From Armatimonadota bacterium (GTDB taxonomy: Bacteria > Armatimonadota > Fimbriimonadia > Fimbriimonadales > Fimbriimonadaceae): a stretch of 64,000 nt of DNA. How positions within the stretch are numbered: the stretch's first letter is position 1; the number at the start of each line of letters is the position of its first letter. The stretch spans positions 143,228 through 207,227 of the forward strand of contig JBAXHT010000004.1 in the NCBI GenBank assembly GCA_037138755.1, given 5' to 3'. A model generated the notes under the pieces. It was given only the letters and a program-made list of their open reading frames with translations. It did no database searches and was not told where the DNA came from. Shown in pieces: positions 50,578 through 59,863 of the stretch. A program made the position numbers and the translations under genes.

Positions 50578-52233
50578 ATGGCTGAAACAGTTCTCGTCCT
50601 TGGCTCCGGGCCGATTCGCATTGGACAGGGAATTGAATTTGACTATTCGTGCGTCCACTGCGTTTGGACTTTGCGAGATATGGGTTACAAGGCGATCCTT
50701 GTTAACAACAACCCCGAGACGGTATCAACTGACTTTGATACTTCGAACGGTTTGTATTTTGAGCCGGTGACGCTTGAGGATGTTCTCGACGTGATAGCTC
50801 ATGAGAAGCCTATCGGCGTGGTTTGCCAGTTTGGGGGGCAGACGGCAATCAACTTGGCCGAGGGGCTTGAAGGGCGCGGGCAGAAGGTTTTGGGGACTTC
50901 TCCGGAGGCGATTGCGGCGGCGGAGGATCGGGAGCAGTTTGATGCTTTGCTGGAGAAACTCGGCGTGAAGCGACCGCAGGGCCGGGCGGTTCGCTCGCTG
51001 GCGGAGGCTCGGGAAGTGGTCGCGGAGGTTGGGTATCCGGTGCTGGTTCGGCCTTCGTTTGTTCTGGGCGGGCGGGCGATGGAAATTGTTTTCTCGGAGT
51101 CTCAGCTTGAGGGTTTCTATAACGAGGCGGAGGCGGCGAATCCTGGTCAGCCGGTTTTGGTAGATAAATACTTGCTCGGAAAGGAAGCTGAAGTAGATCT
51201 GATTTCGGACGGAACCGACGTTTTGGTTCCCGGCATTATGGAGCACATTGAGCGCGCCGGGGTGCACAGCGGCGACTCGATGGCGATCTATCCTCCGGTT
51301 TCATTGTCGCAGTCTGAGATTGATCAGATGGTGCGAATCGGAATTGGGGTGGCTCGCGAGCTAGGCGCTCGGGGCTTGGTGAATATTCAGTTTGTCATCG
51401 TCGATGGCGAGGCTTACGTTCTCGAGGTGAACCCACGCGGATCGCGAACAGTGCCGTTTTTGAGCAAGGTGACCGGAATTCCGATGGTCGATGTCGCAAC
51501 TCGCTGTATGATGGGTGAGTCGCTAGCTTCGATGGGATACTCGACTGGTTTGTGGTCGTTGGGGACTGATGGTCGGGCTTACTCTGGTGAGAAAGCTGCG
51601 AAATGGGCCCCGATCTTCCAAGGCGGCGTTGTGGACACTGCCCCAGCGGGGCCGTCGTCGGTTTATGCGGTGAAGGCGCCCGTCTTCTCGTTCCAGAAGC
51701 TGCGCAAGGTGGAGCCGATGCTTGGGCCAGAGATGAAGTCGACCGGCGAGATTCTGGGGGTTGACTCGACTTATGAGGCCGCGCTTTACAAGGCGTTCGT
51801 TGCGGCGGGGGTGAATTTTAAAGGCGACGGAGCGGTTTGTTTGACAGTTCGGGATCAGGATAAGGATCAGGCGGTGGATATTGGCCGACGGTTGCTGGCT
51901 AACGGTCGGCGAGTTGTGGCTACGCCGGGAACGGCTTCTTACCTGGCTTCGCACGGGGTGGATTGTGAGGTGGTTCAGAAGATTCAAGCAGGTTCACCGA
52001 ATCTGTTGGAGCTGATTCAGTCGGGAGGAGTTTCGATGATGCTGAACACGGCCTCGTTGACGGAAACGAGTGAGAGCGAGGCGGCGCGGATCCGGCGCGC
52101 GTGTATCGAGACGGGGGTGCCTTGTGTGACTTCGATTGATACGGCGTCGGCGCTGGTTCGGGCATTGGAGATTTACGATGATCCTAGTCAGAGCACTTGT
52201 AAGCGGCTGGATGAGTATTTCGTGCTTGCCTAA
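50578..52233 (+). CDS. carB: Carbamoyl-phosphate synthase large subunit, C-terminal half (split gene)
   Basis: 551 residues, about half of a normal 1070-residue CarB. It begins at VLVLGSGPIRIGQGIEFDYS, the start of the second synthetase half, and includes ATP-grasp motifs VLVRPSFVLGGRAMEIV and FVIVDGEAYVLEVNPRGSRT, then the methylglyoxal-synthase-like allosteric domain (ATPGTASYLASHGV). The half that phosphorylates bicarbonate and the oligomerisation domain are not upstream, where a hypothetical gene lies. Such splitting is known from Aquifex and methanogens. TAAACT lies nine bases before the ATG. Confidence 0.92.
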   Translation: MAETVLVLGSGPIRIGQGIEFDYSCVHCVWTLRDMGYKAILVNNNPETVSTDFDTSNGLYFEPVTLEDVLDVIAHEKPIGVVCQFGGQTAINLAEGLEGRGQKVLGTSPEAIAAAEDREQFDALLEKLGVKRPQGRAVRSLAEAREVVAEVGYPVLVRPSFVLGGRAMEIVFSESQLEGFYNEAEAANPGQPVLVDKYLLGKEAEVDLISDGTDVLVPGIMEHIERAGVHSGDSMAIYPPVSLSQSEIDQMVRIGIGVARELGARGLVNIQFVIVDGEAYVLEVNPRGSRTVPFLSKVTGIPMVDVATRCMMGESLASMGYSTGLWSLGTDGRAYSGEKAAKWAPIFQGGVVDTAPAGPSSVYAVKAPVFSFQKLRKVEPMLGPEMKSTGEILGVDSTYEAALYKAFVAAGVNFKGDGAVCLTVRDQDKDQAVDIGRRLLANGRRVVATPGTASYLASHGVDCEVVQKIQAGSPNLLELIQSGGVSMMLNTASLTETSESEAARIRRACIETGVPCVTSIDTASALVRALEIYDDPSQSTCKRLDEYFVLA

Positions 52234-53660
52234 ACCAACGCCGCCGCAAATCTTCCGCTGAGGGTGACCATGGGGAGGCCAGCTCCGGGTTGGACTGAGC
52301 CGCCAACATAGAGAAGGTTTTTGAACTCCGGGTCCTGGTTGGACCAGGGGAACATTCCGAAGAGGCGGTGCTTCTCGTCTGCGCCGTACAGCGATCCCCG
52401 GAAGTTTCCATGCTCACGCTCGAAGTAGACCGGGGTTTGGATTCTCTGCATCTCAATCTCAGAGGGGTCGAGAATAACTCCGCCCTGGGCCATGACATCG
52501 AGCGTTCTCTGGACGCATTCGTTCGTTATGGCGGGCCAGTCCAAGTGATCTTCATTTGCTGGAGATGTGATGACGGCGAAGAGATTTGAGCAGCCAACGG
52601 GAGCAACGGATTGATCGGTATCCGAAGTGTTGTTGACATACACGATTGGAGCATAAGGGAAGACTCGTTCTTCGTAGAGTTCTTCGAAACCGGCTTCGAA
52701 GTTGTCCGGTACGAAAAGGGTGTGATGTTTTAGCTCGGGAAACTGACGGCGGACACCCATGTGGACGGTGAAGTAGGAATAGCTTGGTTTTGAGGGGAGT
52801 TCTCGGCCAAGCCAGCTTTGGGTTTGGACTCGGTCGCGATTGCAAATGAAGACTTGACCGGCGATTTTTTCACCGGTTGCGATCACGGCAGCTTTGATCT
52901 GGTCCGAAGAGGAGTCGAAACCGACGACTTGGGATTCGGTTCTGATTTCGACGCCAAGTTCGACAGCGAGTTTGGAGAAGGCTTCGGGGATTGCGGCGAC
53001 TCCGCCCTTCGGATACCAGACTCCGTCTTGGAGCATGAAGTAAGGAATCAGGAGGGCACCCGGGGCCTTGCTGCGGTAGCTTTGGCCGCCGTAGGAAGGA
53101 AAGCCGTAGAAGAACGCCCGGAGCAGAGGGCTTTTGAACATCCCGTCTACCAGCTCTTTGTACGTTTTTCGCACATCAAACGGAAGGGCAAACTTGATCA
53201 GCGACGGATCGGCGAGCTGCCAGGGTTTGTCGTAGGGGTGGGCGAAGACGGACCTGTCGACAAGCGGCGCGATCTTAGTGAGCTTCGACCACATCAGGGC
53301 GAACTGAGCAGAATCTTCGGGAGCGATGCGGTCGATGAGGGCTTGGGCGGCGGGGTAGCCGTCAGGGATGTCGATTGATTCGCCCTTGAACATCACCCTT
53401 GTGATTGGGTTCAGCCTTACGAATTGAAGGTAGTCGTCGGGATTTCGTCCGGCGTCTCGGAAGACCTGCTTGTAGATTTCGGTGAGGATAATGATGGAAG
53501 GACCCGGATCCAAGGTGTAGCCGGACTCATCGATTCTGCCCGCCTTTCCGCCGACGCGCCCTTGCTCTAGAATGGTGACTTCGTGACCTTTGAGGCGACA
53601 TTGGATAGCGGCGCTCAGTCCGCCCAAACCTGCTCCTACGATAACAACGGACTTCCTCAT
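52230..53660 (-). CDS. CrtI-family carotenoid desaturase/oxidoreductase
   Basis: 476 residues. FAD-binding GAGLGGLSAAIQCRLKGHEVTILEQ (shown in part) with GGKAGR, the LDPGPSIIIL segment, YPKGG near 235, and the C-terminal VGGSVQPGAGLPMVTLSGRFAA flavin motif. Family members desaturate or isomerise phytoene or oxidise carotenoid ends; the exact step is unknown and no other carotenoid gene is present. The last 4 bases overlap carB tail to tail. Confidence 0.85.
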   Translation of the reverse strand: MRKSVVIVGAGLGGLSAAIQCRLKGHEVTILEQGRVGGKAGRIDESGYTLDPGPSIIILTEIYKQVFRDAGRNPDDYLQFVRLNPITRVMFKGESIDIPDGYPAAQALIDRIAPEDSAQFALMWSKLTKIAPLVDRSVFAHPYDKPWQLADPSLIKFALPFDVRKTYKELVDGMFKSPLLRAFFYGFPSYGGQSYRSKAPGALLIPYFMLQDGVWYPKGGVAAIPEAFSKLAVELGVEIRTESQVVGFDSSSDQIKAAVIATGEKIAGQVFICNRDRVQTQSWLGRELPSKPSYSYFTVHMGVRRQFPELKHHTLFVPDNFEAGFEELYEERVFPYAPIVYVNNTSDTDQSVAPVGCSNLFAVITSPANEDHLDWPAITNECVQRTLDVMAQGGVILDPSEIEMQRIQTPVYFEREHGNFRGSLYGADEKHRLFGMFPWSNQDPEFKNLLYVGGSVQPGAGLPMVTLSGRFAAALV

Positions 53661-53933
53661 CTGCCTTGTTGCCTACGAGAAAACAACAGCTTTGCTCGCG
53701 GGAATCATGTGGAAGTGTAACGTGATAGGATAATGGCGGTGTATCGTGAGTTCCTTAAAATCGTGAATGGCACGTGGGCGCAGTTTGCTTGTGTAAGGTT
53801 TGCGAAGGATCACGAGCATCGGCGGGCGGAGTGTCCATCGTTTCAGCATTGCATTTGCAGGCGACCGGACAGATACTCTCTTTCGCCGCAGTTATCATCA
53901 AAACCTCCGAGGTGAAACCCAAACTCTGCTGGC

Positions 53934-53939
53934 TAGTCT
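53934..53939 (+). promoter_or_regulatory. -10 box TAGTCT, seven bases before GTG
   Basis: Supports the GTG at 53947 as start of the large secreted protein, against an upstream TTG at 53800. The 285-base spacer back to the previous gene shows no other gene. Confidence 0.4.
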
Positions 53940-53946
53940 CAACTTC

Positions 53947-55833
53947 GTGCTTCGGGTTCAAATTGTCAGAGTCGTTTTTCCTTTGCTGCTTGGAATTGTT
54001 TTTGGGGTTGCTAATGGCCAGACACTCACCACACAGAAACTCGGCGGACTGACTATTGATGCGCCAGAGGTTAAGCCAAGCTCTTCGAATCCGAGCATCA
54101 CAGAGCACAGGCTGACCGGAAACGGGTTCAACATCATCATCGCCGAGGACAATCTCAAGGCGAATCAATACATAGAAGGATCTGGAAAACGCTACTACTC
54201 TTCGGCGGATTTCTACGAGGCCACTTTCGTCAACAGCTTGATTCTGCCGAGTCGCTGGACAGTCGCTTTCCAGAAGAACATGCCGCTTGGAAGTTACGAG
54301 GTCCTGTACGGAACGGTTGATGGCAGGTACTGCTACAAGTTCAAGTACGGAAAGTTCTTCATCTGGATCGATACTGAACAATCGCTCAAGCAACGAGATA
54401 TCGTCTGGAAAATCATATCTTCGATCAAGATCAACTCTACGGGCGAGGCACCGCTTCAGGGCGTTCCGCATCCCACTCAGCAGATCCGCACTCCCTCGGT
54501 CGTTTTTAACATCGCCGATGCACCGGAGGTAAAGGGGAACACGACTAAGGGAATTCTTATCGGAGGGGCGTTTGTCGGGTTCAGCGAAACGATCATCTCG
54601 GACTCACCGACACATTACGCGGATGCACTGAGAATTGCGCAAGCAGTTGACCCCAAGGCGAGACCTGTGAAGTACTTTGACAACGGGTTCATTCTGTTAC
54701 GCGTTGCCTCTACGAATAGTTACTCGCTCCTTTGGCGGGTTGGAACGCACAACTACACTGTGGCGATTGGCGTTTCGTCGGAAGAGGAACTGAAGAAGAT
54801 CATTACTTTGACCGACGCCTCAGAAGAGGAAGCGCGCGCTCCCGAATTCTTCGGCCCCGTAGGCGGACATGTGCGGCACAATAAGTCGGCCTCAGTCGAG
54901 GGTTTATCCTATCGAGTTTGGAGTCCATTCGCGTTTACGGAGGGCAAGGCTGCCTCCTTCGGGGACGTGGGAGAGCGGATGCAGACGGAAAGCGAAGAGC
55001 ACCCGTTCGCCTTTTTTATCATGGATTGCGGTGACAAGTTCGCAAACAGAGCGGAAGGTGAAGCAAGCTTGTTCGATAAGAAGTATTTCTATCCTAAGCC
55101 CTGTTTCTATCCGGAGCACTTTGGTGAGTTCATTTCTGCTGGTTATCGCTGGGTTACCTTTGGTAACGGGCGACTTGCGATGCACGTTCGATCGATCGCT
55201 CGAATCAAGAACAAGGCAAGTTACTCAGGGAGTTTTCGTGTCAACGATATCATCATTCTTGCGGGTAAGAGTCCTAAGGTCATAACCATTCGAGGAAACC
55301 GCAGCGCGACCCACGCCCAGCGTGCTCAGAAGGTGCTGCGATCCTTGTCGTTTAAGAACGATGAAGGTCAATACGACTACTTGTTCAGTGACGAAACTTA
55401 CGACCAACCCTTCAATTGGTACGTTGCTTACTCGGGAACGACCTTTCCCGTTTCGGATATCCCGCAGAAAGGGACAGAGCGAGACGGTGAATCGGTAAGA
55501 TTTAACTCAGTTCTTGCGAGGGCCAACTTTGCGCTTACATCGCTTGGAATGGCTGCTATATCAGCGGTTGAGCAGGATCCGAGGCGTCGATCTTTGGTGG
55601 ACACGGCGATGGCTGACTTCAGCACTGTCGATGGCAGTGGGACCGCAAAGCTCTCGAGCGGACGAGAGATTGGTTTTGCTTTCGGTGGAAAATCACTCAT
55701 TATCGAACTGAGCGGAAGCGGAACTTTCACGATTGGGTTTTTGTTTCCTGACCAATCAAAGATCATTCCTTACATTGAAGAGCACCTTCTGAAAGGTGCC
55801 AAGAACGTAAAGGTTAGCTGGAAACCGAAGTAA
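53947..55833 (+). CDS. Large secreted protein of unknown function
   Basis: 628 residues from the GTG, giving a signal peptide (VVFPLLLGIVFGVANG). No known domain is recognised. The sequence alternates strands and loops throughout; residues 80-170 and 190-300 both begin with a PSxVFNIAD- or PSITEHRLTG-like phrase and may be repeats of one fold. The last 130 residues end with SLIIELSGSGTFTIGFLFP. It is probably periplasmic or surface-bound. Codon use is less biased than that of its neighbours. Confidence 0.6.
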   Translation: MLRVQIVRVVFPLLLGIVFGVANGQTLTTQKLGGLTIDAPEVKPSSSNPSITEHRLTGNGFNIIIAEDNLKANQYIEGSGKRYYSSADFYEATFVNSLILPSRWTVAFQKNMPLGSYEVLYGTVDGRYCYKFKYGKFFIWIDTEQSLKQRDIVWKIISSIKINSTGEAPLQGVPHPTQQIRTPSVVFNIADAPEVKGNTTKGILIGGAFVGFSETIISDSPTHYADALRIAQAVDPKARPVKYFDNGFILLRVASTNSYSLLWRVGTHNYTVAIGVSSEEELKKIITLTDASEEEARAPEFFGPVGGHVRHNKSASVEGLSYRVWSPFAFTEGKAASFGDVGERMQTESEEHPFAFFIMDCGDKFANRAEGEASLFDKKYFYPKPCFYPEHFGEFISAGYRWVTFGNGRLAMHVRSIARIKNKASYSGSFRVNDIIILAGKSPKVITIRGNRSATHAQRAQKVLRSLSFKNDEGQYDYLFSDETYDQPFNWYVAYSGTTFPVSDIPQKGTERDGESVRFNSVLARANFALTSLGMAAISAVEQDPRRRSLVDTAMADFSTVDGSGTAKLSSGREIGFAFGGKSLIIELSGSGTFTIGFLFPDQSKIIPYIEEHLLKGAKNVKVSWKPK

Positions 55834-55866
55834 GGTACTCCCTCAACTGTCTTAGCCGCAGTGCAT

Positions 55867-55872
55867 CATAAT
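55867..55872 (+). promoter_or_regulatory. -10 box CATAAT, six bases before ATG
   Basis: Places the start at 55879 rather than the in-frame ATG at 55861. Confidence 0.45.
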
Positions 55873-55878
55873 GAATCC

Positions 55879-56832
55879 ATGATTCGGGTTGGGTTTGTGG
55901 GGGCAGGGCGGTTGGGTCGGGTTCATGCTCGGCATTTGATGCGGCTGCCGGGGGTGTCGGTGGGGGCGTTTGATGTTGTTCCTTCGTCTTCGGAGTCGTT
56001 TGCTTCGGAGGTTGGCGGGGTTGCTTACGGGTCTTTTGAGGAGCTTTTGGAGAAGAGCGATGCGGTTGCGGTGGTGACTCCGAGCGATGTTCATGCGGAT
56101 TTTGCGGTCGCTGCGCTGGAGGCTGGAAAGCATGTATTTATTGAGAAGCCGGTGACGCTGTCGGTCGAGGCGGCGGGGCCGATTTCCGTCGCGGCTTCGG
56201 CGAGACCCGAGTTGGTTTGTACTGTGGGGCAGGTTTTGCGGTGGTTCCCGATGTACAGGCGGGCCCATCAGTTGGTGAAGGCAGGCGAGATCGGGGTTCC
56301 GGCGGCGTTGCGGATGTCGCGGGGTGGTGGGCTTCCTGGCGGGGGACGGGGGTGGTTTGAGGATCACTCGAAGTCGGGCGGAGTGTTTATCGACCTCGGG
56401 GTTCACGATTACGACTTCCTTTTGTGGACGTTTGGGCCGGTTGTGGAGGTTGTGGCACGTTCGGTGGGAGCTAAGACTGGTTCCGGGGCAGATTATGGGT
56501 TGGCGACTTTGACGTTTGAGAGTGGAGCTGTCGGGCACGTTGAGTCCACGTGGATGGACGCGGAAGATCCGGGGATGTCGTTCGAATTCTGCGGTTCGGG
56601 CGGAATGCTTGAATGGAATTCGCGGACTACCGGAACTGTTCGGGGCATGGGGCGCGTTGACGGGCACTTTATGCCGGACGACGATCCGTTCTTTGGACAG
56701 ATGAAAGCGTTTGTTGATGCGATCCGGGGCGAGGCTTCGGTTACGGTTTCGCTGGCTGACGGGGTCGCGGCGCTTAGGGTTGCTGAGGCGGCGTTGGAGA
56801 GTGCGCGGTCAGGGATGCGGGTCAAGGTATAG
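55879..56832 (+). CDS. Gfo/Idh/MocA-family oxidoreductase
   Basis: 317 residues from the ATG at 55879. NAD(P)-binding GFVGAGRLGRVHARHL at the start, VTPSDVHADFAVAALEAGKHVFIEKPV with the catalytic Lys, and a C-terminal alpha/beta domain with FIDLGVHDYDFLLWTFG. These enzymes oxidise or epimerise sugars and inositols. The coding strand is very G-rich, opposite in bias to the 6-11 kb genes. No sugar operon surrounds it. Confidence 0.88.
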   Translation: MIRVGFVGAGRLGRVHARHLMRLPGVSVGAFDVVPSSSESFASEVGGVAYGSFEELLEKSDAVAVVTPSDVHADFAVAALEAGKHVFIEKPVTLSVEAAGPISVAASARPELVCTVGQVLRWFPMYRRAHQLVKAGEIGVPAALRMSRGGGLPGGGRGWFEDHSKSGGVFIDLGVHDYDFLLWTFGPVVEVVARSVGAKTGSGADYGLATLTFESGAVGHVESTWMDAEDPGMSFEFCGSGGMLEWNSRTTGTVRGMGRVDGHFMPDDDPFFGQMKAFVDAIRGEASVTVSLADGVAALRVAEAALESARSGMRVKV

Positions 56833-56907
56833 GCTTGAGTTGTTCGCGGGGGCAGGCGACACGTGCCGATTACTTCGGGATTTTCCACCTGTGAACTTGG
56901 TGGTTCG

Positions 56908-57198
56908 TCAGGTCTGGGCTCGCTGGCGTGCGGTCTGGTCATCTTTGTCCAGATACCAGTTGATAACCTTCACGAGAATTTTGTATGTGAGCCAGAATTG
57001 GAGGCTGTAGATTCCGAGGACGGCAATAAAACGAGGAACGGTTCCCGCTGACCCAGCGAGATCGTAGATTGGCTTTACGACTGGTTCGAAGAGCTTTCCC
57101 AGTAGTGCTTGGATTGCGGCGAAGGCAAACATCCCCGCCAGGGTTCGGAAAAACACCGCTGAGAACTCAAGCGACCAGCCACCCATTCGACGAAGCAC
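56908..57198 (-). CDS. Small membrane protein
   Basis: 96 residues from GTG 57198 (92 from ATG 57186; start uncertain). Two hydrophobic helices, FRTLAGMFAFAAIQALLG and FIAVLGIYSLQFWLTYKILV, are joined by VKPIYDLAGSAGTVPR, and the C-terminus is charged. No family recognised. The frame remains open far upstream over the GAF gene, so only the membrane part is trusted. Confidence 0.5.
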   Translation of the reverse strand: MLRRMGGWSLEFSAVFFRTLAGMFAFAAIQALLGKLFEPVVKPIYDLAGSAGTVPRFIAVLGIYSLQFWLTYKILVKVINWYLDKDDQTARQRAQT

Positions 57199-57303
57199 TA
57201 TCCAATGAGTATATCCAGGATCGCTTTTGCAGTCAGTTTTTCGATGTCCGGCTAGCCAGATTGTTTGCAATCGATGAATGAGAGGGAGATCTGAGCTTGC
57301 GTT

Positions 57304-57309
57304 CATAAT
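57304..57309 (+). promoter_or_regulatory. -10 box CATAAT, six bases before GTG
   Basis: Fixes GTG 57316 as the GAF-gene start rather than the TTG at 57313. Confidence 0.45.
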
Positions 57310-57315
57310 AGATTG

Positions 57316-57765
57316 GTGGTTTCCCAAGAAGTTTCGGTGGCGATTGTCGGCGCGGTACGCGGCTCGGCGTTGACCGGCTTTGATCTGCGGCTCTTCGCGA
57401 TGCAGCAGCTCGATGCTTTGGAAACCTACAACTGGAGCGGGATCTATCGGCTTGAAGGGGAGATGCTGGTTTTGGACGCCTATGTGGGGGCAGAGACGGA
57501 TCATACGCACATTCCGGTCGGACGAGGTGTTTGCGGAACCGCGGTCGCGGAAGATGCTAATCAGGTGATCGAGGATGTTCGGGAGCTCACCAACTATCTG
57601 GCGTGTTCGACTCAGACCCGGTCGGAGATTGTGGTTTTGATACGTCGCAGGGACCGGGTGCTGGGGCAGATTGATATTGATGGGCATACGGTTGGGGCGT
57701 TTGATGCTTCTGACGAGACCATGTTGGAATCAATTGCCGAGATTCTTGCTGAGAGGTGGGATTGA
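57316..57765 (+). CDS. GAF-domain protein, fRMsr-like
   Basis: 149 residues making a single GAF domain: YNWSGIYRLEGEMLVLDAYVG, then VGRGVCGTAVAEDANQVIEDV, NYLACSTQTRSEIVV and LGQIDIDG-x5-FDASDE. The GVCG and LAC cysteines sit where free methionine-(R)-sulfoxide reductase has catalytic Cys, so repair of free Met-R-O is a reasonable guess; a small-molecule sensor is the alternative. It overlaps mnmG by 10 bases. Confidence 0.72.
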   Translation: MVSQEVSVAIVGAVRGSALTGFDLRLFAMQQLDALETYNWSGIYRLEGEMLVLDAYVGAETDHTHIPVGRGVCGTAVAEDANQVIEDVRELTNYLACSTQTRSEIVVLIRRRDRVLGQIDIDGHTVGAFDASDETMLESIAEILAERWD

Positions 57766-59645
57766 ACCGGTTTGATGTGATTGTTGTTGGGGCGGGCCAT
57801 GCGGGGATCGAGGCGGCACTTGCCTCGGCTCGGTTGGGGCTCAATACGGCTTGTATCACAATGCGAAAAGATCGGATAGGGCACTTGCCTTGTAACTGTT
57901 CGATTGGTGGTCCGGCGAAGGGGCATATTGCTCGTGAGGTGGATGCGCTTGGTGGTCAGATGGGAGTCACCACCGACTACGCTCTGACCCACATCCGGCG
58001 GGTTGGGACAGGGAAGGGACCAGCGGTTCAGACATTGCGAGCCCACGTTTGTAAGGATCTTTATCCGGTTCTCATGCAAGATGTTTTCGCGAAGCAGGCG
58101 GGGCTGACGGTGATTGAGGCGGCGGTTGAGCGAGTGCTTTGGACCGACCTTGGAGCGAAGGGCGTCGAATTGACTGATGGTTCGGTTATCGAAGCACGTT
58201 CGGTTGTTTTGACAACTGGGACGTTTCTAAATGGTTTGTGTCACGAAGGGAAGAAGCAGACGGTAGCAGCTCGGCACGGCGACGCGGCGGCGGTGGGATT
58301 GTCGGCTTCGTTGGCTTCGCTGGGAGTTCGGCTCAGGCGATTCAAAACGGGGACGACGCCTCGGATTGCGCTGTCGTCGATTGATTTTTCGAAGACCGAA
58401 GTGATGGAGAGTGAGGAAGATGCCGGGGCAATGAGTTTTCTGCACGACCGTTCGTTCCCCGAACGCACATTGCTACCTTGCTGGCAGACTCACACCAACA
58501 TCCGAACACACGAAGTCATTCAAAACAACCTTCAAGAGAGTGCGATGTTCAGCGGCCAGATCGAAGGAATCGGTCCACGCTACTGCCCCAGTATCGAGGA
58601 TAAGATCGTTCGGTTTGCTGACAAAGACTCGCACCCTGTGTTTCTTGAGCAAGAGACATGGAATGGAGAGGACGTTTACGTTCAGGGTGTTTCGACTTCG
58701 CTTTCGGCTTGGGTTCAAGAAGAGCTTCTGAGAACGATGAAGGGGCTGGAGAATATGGTGATGCTTCGCCCTGGGTACGCGGTGGAGTACGACATGGCGG
58801 ATCCGCTGCAGCTCACTCCGCAACTGATGAGCAAGCTGTGTCCCGGCTTGTTCTTGGCAGGGCAACTCAACGGCACAAGCGGCTATGAAGAAGCGGCGGG
58901 CCAGGGGATCGTTGCTGGGATCAATGCGGCGCGCTGGTCGCGAGAGGATGAGCCGGTCGAGTTCTCGCGGACGAAGAGTTTCATTGGGGTGATGGTCGAT
59001 GACCTAACCACGAAGGGAGTTGAGGACCCATATCGGATGCTGACTGCGAGGGCAGAACACCGGCTTCTACTTCGCCACGATAACGCAGATGAACGATTGA
59101 CGCCGCTGAGCCGGGAAGTGGGGTTATGCGACGATAAACGTTGGGAGCGATTTGAGTCGAAACAAGAGGTGATCCAGAGGGGTCTGTTTGCTTTGGAATC
59201 CAACTACGTTTCCATCGCCGATGAAGTGGTTTTTGGTGAGCTTGGACTCAACGCCTCGAAGCAAAAGACGAGCCTTTTTGATCTGATGCGTCGCCCTGAG
59301 ATTGGTCTTGCGAAGGTCGAAGAGATTGCCGCGAAAATGGGTCTCGAACTGGGTATTCCCTCAACTGGCGAGGCGAGAGACCAGATTGAACTGCAGGCTC
59401 TTTATAGCGGCTACGTCGTTCAGCAGAAGCGGATGGCGGAGAAGGCGCAGAAGTTGGACGAGCTTCGGATTCCGAATGATTGGAACTACGAGTTGGTGAA
59501 CAGTTTGAGCTTTGAGAGCAAGGAGAAGCTGAGTCGTATCCGACCGACAACTGTGGGTCAGGCTTCGAGGATTCCTGGAGTTCGGCCCACGGACATCGCG
59601 CTGCTGATTGGTTACTTGCGCGGAAGGGTTGGTGGGAAGGCTTGA
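57756..59645 (+). CDS. mnmG: tRNA uridine-5-carboxymethylaminomethyl modification enzyme
   Basis: 629 residues. FAD-binding VVGAGHAGIEAALASARLG at the start, PCNCSIGGPAKG and the conserved Cys region, LTTGTFLNG, LFLAGQLNGTSGYEEAAGQG and a helical C-terminal domain that contacts MnmE. With MnmE it builds the cmnm5 group on U34 of tRNAs whose C2 is thiolated by MnmA. Start GTG 57756 (TTG 57762 possible) overlaps the GAF gene. Confidence 0.96.
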   Translation: MGLNRFDVIVVGAGHAGIEAALASARLGLNTACITMRKDRIGHLPCNCSIGGPAKGHIAREVDALGGQMGVTTDYALTHIRRVGTGKGPAVQTLRAHVCKDLYPVLMQDVFAKQAGLTVIEAAVERVLWTDLGAKGVELTDGSVIEARSVVLTTGTFLNGLCHEGKKQTVAARHGDAAAVGLSASLASLGVRLRRFKTGTTPRIALSSIDFSKTEVMESEEDAGAMSFLHDRSFPERTLLPCWQTHTNIRTHEVIQNNLQESAMFSGQIEGIGPRYCPSIEDKIVRFADKDSHPVFLEQETWNGEDVYVQGVSTSLSAWVQEELLRTMKGLENMVMLRPGYAVEYDMADPLQLTPQLMSKLCPGLFLAGQLNGTSGYEEAAGQGIVAGINAARWSREDEPVEFSRTKSFIGVMVDDLTTKGVEDPYRMLTARAEHRLLLRHDNADERLTPLSREVGLCDDKRWERFESKQEVIQRGLFALESNYVSIADEVVFGELGLNASKQKTSLFDLMRRPEIGLAKVEEIAAKMGLELGIPSTGEARDQIELQALYSGYVVQQKRMAEKAQKLDELRIPNDWNYELVNSLSFESKEKLSRIRPTTVGQASRIPGVRPTDIALLIGYLRGRVGGKA

Positions 59646-59863
59646 GGGGCTGGAAGCTTTTTGGAACGCTGTACGGTTCGATGGTTGGGCTAGTCGTGCT
59701 CACTGGTATTTTTGCCAGGTATTCGCCCCAAGGGCGTCAGGTTCTCCGCCTGGTTCGACCGGGCGAGCTGGTGATGGCGGCCGGCGTGCTGGCGGTTATC
59801 GTTGGCGGATTTGTCTGGCTGAACAAGCTGATGGATGAGGAGCAAGCTCGGCGCGGGAAATGA
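59642..59863 (+). CDS. Small two-helix membrane protein
   Basis: 73 residues from a TTG overlapping the mnmG stop by 4 bases. Helices LYGSMVGLVVLTGIFARY and ELVMAAGVLAVIVGGFVWL, short charged tail. It overlaps folC by 4 bases, so it is an integral member of the mnmG-folC operon. No function known. Confidence 0.55.
   Translation: MRGWKLFGTLYGSMVGLVVLTGIFARYSPQGRQVLRLVRPGELVMAAGVLAVIVGGFVWLNKLMDEEQARRGK

Noticed and set aside
53733..53915. 60-codon frame upstream of the large secreted protein
   Set aside because: No ribosome site, no similarity, and it overlaps the promoter region of the next gene.
55852..56667. 271-codon minus-strand frame
   Set aside because: Antisense to the Gfo/Idh/MocA oxidoreductase.
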